Positions 41,208 through 50,179 of a DNA stretch of 64,000 nucleotides are shown here, one piece after another. This DNA is from Pyropia yezoensis (lineage: Eukaryota > Rhodophyta > Bangiophyceae > Bangiales > Bangiaceae): assembly GCA_009829735.1 (NCBI GenBank), contig CM020618.1, positions 20,445,346 to 20,509,345 on the forward strand, read 5' to 3'. The translations under genes and the position numbers were made by a program. Within the stretch, counting starts at the first letter, position 1. Every line of letters begins with the position of its first letter. The notes beneath the pieces were generated by a model. That model made no database searches and was not told the DNA's origin. It worked only from the letters and a program-made list of their open reading frames with translations.

Positions 41208-44009
41208 CTACGACGCCCCACAAAAAACGGTCCGCGTCGGCAGCGTCCCTGGTGGTTGCGCCGGCCGCGCGGCGGGCGGCCGTGCAGCGCCGGCGGCGGT
41301 ACCTCCGCCACTCGCGAGCGCCGCTGCGGGCGCCGCGCGCCGCCCGGCACCCCCGCTGGCCGCGGCCGACGCGGGCCCCGCCTGCCGATCCACCGACCGG
41401 GCGGTCGAGGCACGCACAGAGAGGGCAACCGTTACTGCCAGCGCGGCGACGAGCGCCACACCCGCAGCGGCGCCACCGGCAAGCAGGGGCAGCGGCAGGC
41501 CGCCTCTTTTGTCCTTGTCATGACTGTCACCGCTGCCATTGCCGCCGCTGTCACCGCCAGTCGCGGGGCTCTTGTCGACCGCCGCGCTACCTCCCACTAC
41601 CCCACCGCTGCCGCCACCGCTGCTGTTACTGTCATTGGAACTGGCACCACCACTAGAGCCAGTGCTACCACTGACGCTGCCGTTGCCACTGCCGCTGGTG
41701 GTGCCACCACTGGTGGCAGCCGACAGTGCGGCAGCCGCCAAGGCGTTGGGCGCACTCCCAGGCGGTAGTGCCGTAGCCGCCGAGGTCCGAAACGCAAACG
41801 ACGCAAGCAGCACGTTGACGGTCGACTTGGATGTCGCCGCGGCGTCAGTGGTGGCAGGGTCCACAGAGCCCAGCGACCGTTCATAGCCAGCCAGCAGCAG
41901 TACCCCTGACAGGTCCACGACGAGTGCTCGCAACTGCTGCCACGCGTGCACATCCGCAGGTGTGTCCTGGAAGCGCACCATCTCGGCACCCGTGATAGCA
42001 TCCATCTGCATTACAATTGCCCTGAAGTGGGAGGGCGATTCCGACGGGGATGAATGCAACGCGGCCACTGCGGCCGTGGCGGCCTCTTCCTCCTTGGTGG
42101 TGACAAGAAAGTTGCCCGCCGAGTATCCCGCGACCACCAACGACCGACCGTCTGGGGAAAGGCCCACCGCCGCGGCGTAGTCGGCGTGGGCGCCTGCAGA
42201 GGACAACTCTGTCACCCATAACTCAGCGCCTGAGGAAGAAAGCTTGCGAAGGTGCACGTTGAAGTTTTCATACACGTGCTTCCACTCTGATGCACCTACG
42301 TACACCGCCCCCGACGTGTCGACGGCAACGGCACTCACAAATGTCTGGGAAAACGTGGGCGAGTGCGCCGTCCACAGCACCTTCCCTGCAGCCGAGACGC
42401 GCACAACCGCCGCGTCAGACGTCTCCTGGTCGCCCTGCACAGACCGGTAAACCGTGACGCCCACCGCCAGCGAGCCGTCGGTCGGGGACACCGCCAGTGC
42501 CGAGGCCGATGACGCGCGCCCCACCTGATGCTGCACCGCCCACATACGTCGCCCGTCGGAACGGTACCGGACGACGAGAACGTCCCTTGCTGCCACAGGC
42601 GGCCGCAGAAAAGCGCCGCCCACGTGGCCAGCAGCAAAAATGTCGCCACTATCACCGATAACGACCGCCGACAACGCATCGCGCCCGATGCTGCCGTCCT
42701 GCACAGTCCACACCACGTTGCCAGTAGAGATCGACAAGCGGGAAAGGAAAAAGTCCACCGCGCCCACTCGCTTGGCAGACGATGACAGCTGGCCACGCGT
42801 GTGGCCAACCACAAACACCCCGGCCGCCGAGACAGCCACCCCGGTTGCCGCTTCGTCTGCCGCTGATCCAATGGACTTGACCCACAGCAGCTGCCCTGCG
42901 GGAGACACTTTGGCCACGAACGCATCGTCACCGCCATAGCCCGCCGTTGTAGACGGGGATGCAGCGGGGAGAGCGCGCTCGATTGTGCCACTCGTGGCAG
43001 TTGCGGGTGTCGTCTTGCCAGCCAGGTACACAGAGCCGTCGGCTCCCAGCGCTACCGCGGCTGCTTCGTCGGAAGATGAGGTGTCAAACAGGCGGACCCG
43101 CGTCATGCGCTCCACTTCGGTGGGGCGCAGCAGATTCACCGCCGCAGCACCAACCACAAGTGGTGGTCGGCCACTAGTCGACCCAGTGTGGAACGCGAAG
43201 CCCGCAATCGGGGTGCCGCCCCAACGGGCAGTGGCCGCCCAGGCAGCGTCAGCCCCCCCCTTTCCCCTTCCCCACCCTCCCGCATCATTGTTCATCCACC
43301 GTTCCCGCGGGGCGGTGGCCATCAGTGCCAAAAGCATAGAGACGGCCACAATGACACCTAGAAGACGGGTGGAAGAGCCGCCTCCGACAGTACTGGCATA
43401 ACAGCCGCTGGCACCGGCGCCGGCGCCGCCACGACGACCCCATCGTCTCCTGTCGGCAGCAGCCACGGAGGTGCCTCCCACACCGCCGAGGACAACCGTC
43501 GAGCTGACGGCCACGGCCACATCCGCCTCCGCCCCACCGCCGCCACAAACACCTACAAAGGCAAGCACAGCCCACAGCAGCAGCAGCCCCGTCCAGAAAC
43601 CAGGCAAAGCAGCGCAAAGAGGACAGGCATGTGTCCCATCACTTCTGCCATCGCGGCAGCTGCAGGCAGCCAGCGTCCCGCCAGCAGGAAGCACCGTCCA
43701 AGGTGCCACTCTTGTCACAGCCACTCTCGCAGTCGCCGCTCCCGCACACCCCCTCCCCGGCGCCATGCCAGCCCACCTCTCCAGGCACCAAGCCGGCCCC
43801 CAAAGGCCCCGATTCCCGTCAAACGGCGAGGGTGCCGGTCTGGGCGGCAGCGTCGGCAGTGGCAACAGCGACATGGCAGTGGGACCAGGCGCACGCTCGA
43901 CCTGTCCCCTACGCGTGACGCCGCCCATGCCACCCAGGCAAGGGGCAGGGGAGGAAGGGGGAGAGGGGAGGAGAGCCCCTGCCGCCACCCTAGGCAGCCA
44001 CCTGCGCAT
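41208..44009 (-). CDS. SBBP-type beta-propeller membrane protein 2
   Basis: The open frame is 933 codons; the true start is uncertain because the N-terminal 200 residues are low complexity. Hydrophobic stretches lie at about 145-165 (GLLLLWAVLAFVGVCGG) and 225-245 (LLGVIVAVSMLLALMA), the second a plausible signal anchor. The repeats follow: SDEAAAVALGADGSVYLAGK, DDAFVAKVSPAGQLLWVKSI, DEAATGVAVSAAGVFVVGHT, AVAVDTSGAVYVGASEW, AAAVGLSPDGRSLVVAGYSA. They are about 45-60 residues each and match the SBBP pattern. A Gly/Ser/Asn linker, a membrane helix (LPLLAGGAAAGVALVAALAV) and a basic Ala-rich tail close it. Architecture and strand match protein 1 at 33440-35758, so the two are probably paralogues separated by BRE1. 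Confidence 0.72.
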   Translation of the reverse strand: MRRWLPRVAAGALLPSPPSSPAPCLGGMGGVTRRGQVERAPGPTAMSLLPLPTLPPRPAPSPFDGNRGLWGPAWCLERWAGMAPGRGCAGAATARVAVTRVAPWTVLPAGGTLAACSCRDGRSDGTHACPLCAALPGFWTGLLLLWAVLAFVGVCGGGGAEADVAVAVSSTVVLGGVGGTSVAAADRRRWGRRGGAGAGASGCYASTVGGGSSTRLLGVIVAVSMLLALMATAPRERWMNNDAGGWGRGKGGADAAWAATARWGGTPIAGFAFHTGSTSGRPPLVVGAAAVNLLRPTEVERMTRVRLFDTSSSDEAAAVALGADGSVYLAGKTTPATATSGTIERALPAASPSTTAGYGGDDAFVAKVSPAGQLLWVKSIGSAADEAATGVAVSAAGVFVVGHTRGQLSSSAKRVGAVDFFLSRLSISTGNVVWTVQDGSIGRDALSAVVIGDSGDIFAAGHVGGAFLRPPVAARDVLVVRYRSDGRRMWAVQHQVGRASSASALAVSPTDGSLAVGVTVYRSVQGDQETSDAAVVRVSAAGKVLWTAHSPTFSQTFVSAVAVDTSGAVYVGASEWKHVYENFNVHLRKLSSSGAELWVTELSSAGAHADYAAAVGLSPDGRSLVVAGYSAGNFLVTTKEEEAATAAVAALHSSPSESPSHFRAIVMQMDAITGAEMVRFQDTPADVHAWQQLRALVVDLSGVLLLAGYERSLGSVDPATTDAAATSKSTVNVLLASFAFRTSAATALPPGSAPNALAAAALSAATSGGTTSGSGNGSVSGSTGSSGGASSNDSNSSGGGSGGVVGGSAAVDKSPATGGDSGGNGSGDSHDKDKRGGLPLPLLAGGAAAGVALVAALAVTVALSVRASTARSVDRQAGPASAAASGGAGRRAAPAAALASGGGTAAGAARPPAARPAQPPGTLPTRTVFCGAS

Positions 44010-45547
44010 GGCAGTGGCACGCGCTTTGGCGATGCAGGGGTGGGCGAGACTCGCCGCGTCCCACCACCCGCGACATCCACCCTGGTGACGCGCAGCGGGC
44101 GTGCTGCATTACGGCCACGGGGGGGTGGCCAGAGGTGACACAGCCGGGAGAGAGGGCAAAACGGACTAAATATCAGGGGGACGCAGGACTCGAAAGGCAG
44201 CAAAGCGCGGATGATACGCGCCAGAGACAGATCCGTACGGTGTGACACGCCACCCCGCGGGGTGCGTCTGCAAAGGCATCGCAAAGGGCGGAAGCGCACG
44301 CTCCTTCATCCGGCCGTTTGGAGGAGCACGCGGCGCAGACAGGTCCATGGGAGGACAGCTGAGCCTGAACGCAGTGACCCCGCCACCGGCAGGTGGCCGG
44401 CGTAGTGCAGAGGGCGGACGTGGTGGCAAGGGCGAGCTGCACAAGAACGAAAGGAGTTTGCAACCGAATTGTAATCAGCTCAATGAGGCAGGCTCAAGTC
44501 TAGAGACTGAGACTTGAAAGAGCGCCAAGACAATGTATTTACTATGTCATTTTAGATTTTTGAACCAATTTGACGACCGCCTGGGCGAATCCATAGACTG
44601 GAACGCCACCGAGAAAACGAATGGTGGACGAACGGCCGCTGAGAAATTGAATGGCTCACGCAGCTTGGCGACCGGACCAACCAACACCCGCAGCCGGTAG
44701 CCTGCAGCTGTTCTCAGCCACCCACCGTAGGTTTACAACCTCAACTGAACCTCCGCCGTGGTCCCTGGCCAGCGGATCTCCTGACGCGGGCGCGCGGTGG
44801 AGGCGGGCTCGCGGCCGGCCACCGGCCGGTGTCGTTGAGCCGGCGCTCAGACGCTCCCTATCCAAAACATCCCCCCGGGCTTATGGCGGTCGGACGGGCC
44901 CAGCGGGGACCAGCTGGCCGTACCATAGGATAGGATTGGCGGGCGGTGGGGTCCGGCCCAGCGCACGTCCCTGGCGGTCCAACTGATTTGTGGCTTTCTC
45001 CCTTGCTCTCCCCCCTCTTCCGACGGGTGTCTCTTCGTGACCCCGCGAACCCCCCCTTTTTTGCCCCTCCTCGGAATGCCCTGCTGCTGCAAACCCCAAT
45101 CTCGCCGCAAGGTTCGAGAGGGCGCGGTCGTCGCAGCTGCGAGCTCCAGCAGACCACGACCCCCCTCTCTTCCACGTGCCCGGAGACCCCCGCGGACATC
45201 GCATGCCGCGCCCGCGAGCACGACTGCCCCGCACACGCTATCACGCGCCACAGCGGGCCGACCTGCACAGCTGCATCAACGCTCCCCCTCCCGAACACGC
45301 TCACCTTCGCCGACGTCGCAACACACTCCATCTGGTGTACGGTTGGGACGTTGACGCCGCGCCGTTCTCCTCATCTTTGTCCCGCGCAACGCCTGCTGGT
45401 GTCATCCCGTTGTCTTCCACCCCCCCGTCTGCACCCGATCTCGACGAGACGGTCCCACGGGTCAGTGTGTCCCCCACTCTTCTGTCGACGCTGACATCGC
45501 TCCCCCCTCTTCCACCTCCCGCCGCTCACCCCCCCCTCGTTCCCGCA
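44010..45547. other. Divergent intergenic, SBBP protein 2 and plastid protein
   Basis: 1.5 kb with no recognised gene. About 44510-44660 is relatively AT-rich. The plus-strand frame leading into 45548 is open from 45176 but has no recognisable feature before the ATG. Confidence 0.4.
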
Positions 45548-46519
45548 ATGGTGGCCGCCGCCTTCATCCCTGCGGGTGCCTCGCTGCTGCCGGCGCGTCC
45601 ACAGCCGACTTCGGCCGTTTCTGTGCGGCGGCCGCGTCATGTGACGTCTGTTCCCACCCCCGCCCGCGCTATGATCATGGCCACCCCCCCCCCCGCCGCG
45701 TCTGACGGGTCGCCCGTCACCCCCCGGGCGGTGCCGCCACGCCGCGATAACGGTGGGTTTGCGGCCGTCGCGGCCGCGGCGGCCATGGCGGTGCTTGCGC
45801 TCTTCCCCTCCCCTGCCGCTGCACGGGGCGCCAAGCGCGGTGCTGCTCCGGTGGCCCCACCCCCGACGTCGGCTACTACCACAGTAGATGTGACGACGGC
45901 GGCCGTGACGATGGGCGCTGTTGGCACCTCGGCGGTTGTGCTGAGGCTTTCGTCCCGCCGCGGGAAACGGTCGGAGGAGGCGGACGCGGCGGCCGCGACG
46001 GCGGCCGCCGAGCGCGCCGCCCGGGCGACAGAGGCTGCCGAGTCTGCGGCGCGGGCGGAAGAGCTCCGCGTTCGCCGAGAAGCTGAGACGGCTTTTCTCC
46101 AGAGACAGGCGCAGGAGGAAGCAGATAATGAGGTGGTTATTGGCGGTGGCAGTGGCAGCGATGCGGATGCGGAGGAAAGTGGGGAGGTGGACCTCCTCGC
46201 GGAGCTCCGCAAGCGCGTCGCCGCGTTTGACCTCGAGGACTTGGGCGACGGAGCTGACGATGCTCAAGATGACGAGCCACCGGAGGAGGTGGTGCCTCGC
46301 GCACGGGCGGGTGACCGCGGCGCGGCGGGTTCGATTGTTCTCGAGCGCCCAGGCTCGGGCGGCGGGGGCCGCGGCGGCGACGAGGATGGGGGGGATGGTG
46401 ACGGCTCGCCGTCGCCCGTCGACGGGCCAGACGGGACGGGCGAGGTGAGCGAGGAGCTCCGGTCGAGCGTGGACATGCTCACCCGGATGTGGAACGCCTC
46501 TGGTGGGGCGCAGTCTTGA
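45548..46519 (+). CDS. Unknown plastid protein with bipartite, Tat-like presequence
   Basis: 323 aa from ATG 45548 (frame open upstream to 45176). Residues 1-50 resemble a transit peptide (MVAAAFIPAGASLLPARPQP, SVRRPRHVTS). Then PPRRDNGGFAAVAAAAAMAV, LALFPSPAAARGA gives a twin-arginine, a hydrophobic core and an Ala-x-Ala site, the pattern of thylakoid-lumen Tat substrates. A second hydrophobic stretch (VTMGAVGTSAVVLRL) ending in RRGKR may be a membrane anchor, or the first may itself be uncleaved. A charged, Ala/Glu-rich coiled coil follows (EEADAAAATAAAERAARATE ... FLQRQAQEEADNE), then EVDLLAELRKRVAAFDLEDL and an acidic Gly-rich tail. No family was recognised. Location is inferred; function is unknown. 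Confidence 0.5.
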   Translation: MVAAAFIPAGASLLPARPQPTSAVSVRRPRHVTSVPTPARAMIMATPPPAASDGSPVTPRAVPPRRDNGGFAAVAAAAAMAVLALFPSPAAARGAKRGAAPVAPPPTSATTTVDVTTAAVTMGAVGTSAVVLRLSSRRGKRSEEADAAAATAAAERAARATEAAESAARAEELRVRREAETAFLQRQAQEEADNEVVIGGGSGSDADAEESGEVDLLAELRKRVAAFDLEDLGDGADDAQDDEPPEEVVPRARAGDRGAAGSIVLERPGSGGGGRGGDEDGGDGDGSPSPVDGPDGTGEVSEELRSSVDMLTRMWNASGGAQS

Positions 46520-46951
46520 TGGGTTTGTGGCCGAGGGGTGTTTTGTGTAGAGGGATTTTTTTGACGTGCTTTTGCGCGTAGTTGTCGAAGGGGTGAACAA
46601 CCCAATGGGTCAACCAGTGTCGACCTTTGTATGGCTGCGTGCGACGAGGGATGTGGGGAGCGCGTCGCTGCCAATGGCAGCGGCTTTAGGGTAAACTGCA
46701 ACAAGAGAGAAAGCACGTGCAGCTGCGTACACACATGCAGGTCTGCAACGCCCCCTAAAATACCAAACGGGATGGCCGCGCGCACCCTCCTCGCCCGTGC
46801 GTGGGAAGCTCCGATGTATTGCCCGCTCCCGTGCACATGGGGACGCGAGCAACCGTGTCCTCGCCCCATCCTCGCCGCGCCACGTAGGACCGGGCGTCAC
46901 GGCCATGCAAACCGCCGGCGCGGAGGATCTACGCAGAGAGTCCCAAGGCGC
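46520..46951. other. 3' intergenic, nothing recognised
   Basis: Follows the plastid protein gene; contains T-runs shortly after the stop (46555-46562) and no gene. Confidence 0.4.
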
Positions 46952-47050
46952 ACGACAGCGCTTCATCCGAGAGCGCTCAAAGTGACGACAACGCTTCATC
47001 CAAGAGCGCTCAAAGCGACGACAACGCTGCATCCAAGAGCGCTCCAAGCG
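46952..47050. repeat. Three tandem copies of a 33-bp unit
   Basis: Units at 46952-46984, 46985-47017 and 47018-47050 share ACGACAACGCTTCATCCAAG, AGCGCTCAAAGCG with a few substitutions. They lie in the intergenic space between convergent genes. Confidence 0.85.
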
Positions 47051-47403
47051 AAACGACGTCGGGAAGGGTGGGGGGGGAAGAGAAAGGGTGGCTCCTGCCG
47101 CCCCCGCCACCCACCCACTACCACCCGGGTACCCCACGGCGCGGCCCGTCACAGTGGATCCCCCCGCCAGCGCTGCTCGGGGTCTCATTCCGGCCGCCCC
47201 GGCTCCCCGCGGGCACATCTATCACGCGCCCCCTCCCCATCGGCACGCCTCCTTCGCACCATCGTCCCCACCCCCCACCTCACTGAGATGAAGTGTATGA
47301 GAAAAAAAAAACCTACGACGGCACCGCCACATTGGGCGGCAAAAAAAGGGACCTCACCTGATTGCAGCCACCACCACTCGCCCCCGTCAACCCCCCCCCC
47401 GTC
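47051..47403. other. 3' intergenic of the exonuclease gene
   Basis: C-rich, with A-runs (47302-47310 and 47341-47347); no gene recognised. Confidence 0.4.
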
Positions 47404-49197
47404 TCACCACGCCGACCGCCGGCCGCGGGTGCGGCCGCCAACGGGCACCGCATCAAAGGCAGTGAGGACGGCGGTGCGGTCAAAGACAAAGCGCGGCGGC
47501 GGCGGCGGCACCAGCGGTGGCTGCTCGGGGGCTGCCAACGGGGGCGCCGCCGAGGACGCGGTCGCTGCCTCCGCCGCCGCCGCCGATACGGGCGCCGCCA
47601 CAGTCGCAGCCGGCGCTGCCGACGGCCTTGCCGAGGCTGCCGACGCCCGCGGGTGGGCGCTGCCGCCGGCCACCCCTGCGACCGGGCGCACCGCCCCCCG
47701 TGGCGAGGCAGAGGGTGCGCCCGCCCGTAGGCCCACCCCCTGGCCACCCCCGGCTGGCGCAGGGGGGGTCCCCGCTGCGGGCTGACTCGTCGCCGCCGTT
47801 GCTGCCGCTGCCGCTGACGCCGTCGCCGCCGCAGTCGGCTGCTGCTGCCGCCAACTGCGTGCCGCCCGGCGAGGCGGTCCAGCACTCGCCGAAAGGGGCG
47901 CCGCAACCACCGGGGGCGGCGCGTAGAGCGCGGCAGCAGGCGCCATCGGCCCCCGGTGGGCGGTCGCGGTCGCGTCACCGCCGGGCGCAGTGACCCCAGC
48001 CGGCCGCGGCGGTTGCGCCACCGCCGTCGCGGCCACGCTCCCCCGGCGTGTGCGGACCCCCCCCCCAACCACAGGCTGAGGAGCCAGCACGACAGCCTCC
48101 CCGCCCACGCCAGCGGGCGCGGCGCCGCCGACGCCCGTCGCCGCCACTGTGGCGGCTGCCGCGGCCGCCCGCTGGCGGCGCTCGTTGGCCAGCCCGACGA
48201 GGCGCTCAAAGTCGCGCTTGGCGGCGGCGGGCCCCTCGCCCTCGGGCCCCTCCCGGTAGGCGCGGCAGTAGAGCTCGCTCGCGGCCGCCACTCGCTCGCG
48301 GCCGCCGGCATCCAACGAGCGCATTACCCGGCCGAACACGCCAAACAGGTGCTGCACGTCCACCACCGCATACGCGAGGGCGTCCGCGTCGAGTGGCCGC
48401 GCCGCCCACAGCCCAGGGTCGGCCACAAACCGCGCCTTGACCGCCGCCTTGAGCGCCACGTCCGCCACCGAAGCGGGCGCGTACTTGCGCAGCAGCGTCG
48501 ACAGAGATACGGGGAGGGAGTGGGCGTGGCCGGCCGCCGCCACCAGCAGCCCGTACGCCACCTGCGTGTCACGGACGCCCGCGAGGAGCACCCCCGCCTG
48601 GTGGGCCAGCGCGTCCGCGTCGTGGCGACAGTCGTGGAGGAGCTTGGTGACAGACGGGTCCTCGAGCAGCGCCCGCACCGGCGCCAGCACCCCCGCACAC
48701 GTGACAGTGTCAAAGAGGTAGGCCCGCCTCGGCGATGCAATCTGCACCAGGCAAAGGCGGCCGCTGCGAGACAGCGCCACCCCCTCGCAGTCCACCGCCA
48801 GCGTACGAAACGTGGACAGGTAGGCCGCCGCGGCCGTCGCGGCGGCCACCGACGTGACCAGGCGCACCGCCACGCCGGTGCGCAAAGAGGCGGCCGCCTC
48901 GGCGGGCGACGCGGGCGGGAGGGCCATGGTCTCCTCGCCCGCCGCCACCGCCGCCGCCGCTGCCGCCGCCGCCGTCGAGGCGGCAGCAGCCGAAGCGGAG
49001 GCGACCGAGGCGGGGGAGACAATGGTGCCGGCGGGGGCGCCCGCGAGCGCCCCCCCGCCAGCAGCAAGGCTGGCGGGCAGGGGAGAGGCCGGCCGCGCCT
49101 GCCGGCGGCGGCCACCGGCGGAAGCAGCGGGCGGCGGCGGCGGTGACGGCGACGGCGTCGTCGGCAGCTGCGACAGCAGCGCAAACGGGTTGGCCAT
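47404..49197 (-). CDS. EXD1/egalitarian-like 3'-5' exonuclease domain protein
   Basis: 597 aa from ATG 49197 (GCCATGG context; frame open to 49278). Residues 1-110 are Pro/Ala-rich. The DEDDy exonuclease fold spans about 115-310: LAVDCEGVALSRSGRLCLVQ with catalytic Asp136 and Glu138, AYLFDTVTC, LEDPSVTKLLHDCRHDADAL (Asp at 189/193), DTQVAYGLL and AYAVVDVQHLFGVF with Tyr276-x3-Asp280. All acidic residues expected for activity are present. The DCEG-VALSRSG and HDCR-D signatures point to the EXD1/egalitarian/plant EXD-like branch of the RNase D superfamily. The C-terminal 280 residues are low-complexity Ala/Pro. Role in RNA processing is inferred from family; substrate unknown. Confidence 0.85.
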   Translation of the reverse strand: MANPFALLSQLPTTPSPSPPPPPAASAGGRRRQARPASPLPASLAAGGGALAGAPAGTIVSPASVASASAAAASTAAAAAAAAVAAGEETMALPPASPAEAAASLRTGVAVRLVTSVAAATAAAAYLSTFRTLAVDCEGVALSRSGRLCLVQIASPRRAYLFDTVTCAGVLAPVRALLEDPSVTKLLHDCRHDADALAHQAGVLLAGVRDTQVAYGLLVAAAGHAHSLPVSLSTLLRKYAPASVADVALKAAVKARFVADPGLWAARPLDADALAYAVVDVQHLFGVFGRVMRSLDAGGRERVAAASELYCRAYREGPEGEGPAAAKRDFERLVGLANERRQRAAAAAATVAATGVGGAAPAGVGGEAVVLAPQPVVGGGVRTRRGSVAATAVAQPPRPAGVTAPGGDATATAHRGPMAPAAALYAPPPVVAAPLSASAGPPRRAARSWRQQQPTAAATASAAAAATAATSQPAAGTPPAPAGGGQGVGLRAGAPSASPRGAVRPVAGVAGGSAHPRASAASARPSAAPAATVAAPVSAAAAEAATASSAAPPLAAPEQPPLVPPPPPRFVFDRTAVLTAFDAVPVGGRTRGRRSAW

Positions 49198-50179
49198 GGC
49201 GCACCGAGCCGCCCTGCAGCAGCGGGTGGTGGCGGAAGATGAGGGGGGGTGCGGGGGAGGGGAAGACCGCTGAGCCACTGGGAACGCCGCTGTCGCCCTC
49301 CGCCCGCCTCTGCTCAGCCCCCCACCCCACCCTCACCCCCCCACCCCCACCCCAACCACCCCCACCCCCAGTTCCACCACCAACTCCACCCCCAATCCTA
49401 CTCCCACCCCCACCCCCACTCCCACCCCCACCACCACTCCCACCAACACCCCTTCTCCCACCGCTCCCGGCGCCCAACGCCCCGCCGCCCTTGTCGCACG
49501 TGCACCACCGCGACGAGACACCCCCTCCCCCTCCCCCCCCCCCTCACAGCTTGTCGAGTTACCCCCAGTGCACTGGACCACTACAGTAGTGGGCACCGCC
49601 GGGACGCCCACGCGCGCGGCGGACGCGCAGTCGGGCGGGCGCGCGGGCGGGCGAGCGGGCCGAGCCACGGCGTCGGGAGGGAGGCGTCCTCTCCCCGCGT
49701 GGCAGCAAGCCTTGTGCAAAGAGCCCTCCAATCAGTGAGGTGGGGCGCGATTACCACCAATCACGCTCAATCACATCTCATTCGAACGCTCTTGAGGAGG
49801 AGGTCTGTGGCCAGAGGAGCGAGATCGCGTCTTTACCTACCCGAATACGCTCCTAGTCGCTTTCTCGGGCGAAATGCAACGGATCTGGGGGTGGGGTCGC
49901 GTGCAAAAAAAAAAGAAAAAAAGAAAGGGGTGGCGGGATCCTCCAGCAGCCACTGCCTCCCAGCCACAGTGCTGCAGCGGCGTGAGGGGGGGCCTTGCAC
50001 GCCCCCACTGCCGCAGGCCCAGGTGCAGGCCACGACGCCCAGCCCGCAGCGGTGCCTCACACAGCTCTTCCCCAGCGGCGGTGGCGGCGCGAATTCTTTG
50101 CATTGCCTGGCCGCCGTGCCCTCTTATCCCCTTCCCCCTCTTCCCCGGTTTCCCCTGACGCTGCCGCTGACGGCAAGCG
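49198..50179. promoter_or_regulatory. Divergent promoter region, exonuclease / CLC channel, with C-rich repeat
   Basis: About 49320-49460 is a degenerate CACCCCCA minisatellite (plus strand) that could form an i-motif/G-quadruplex pair. An A-rich patch lies at 49904-49927. Both flanking genes read outward. The rest shows no gene. Confidence 0.4.

Noticed and set aside
49333..49731. Gly/Val repeat ORF (VGVGVGVG) on the minus strand
   Set aside because: It is a direct translation of the CACCCCCA minisatellite.
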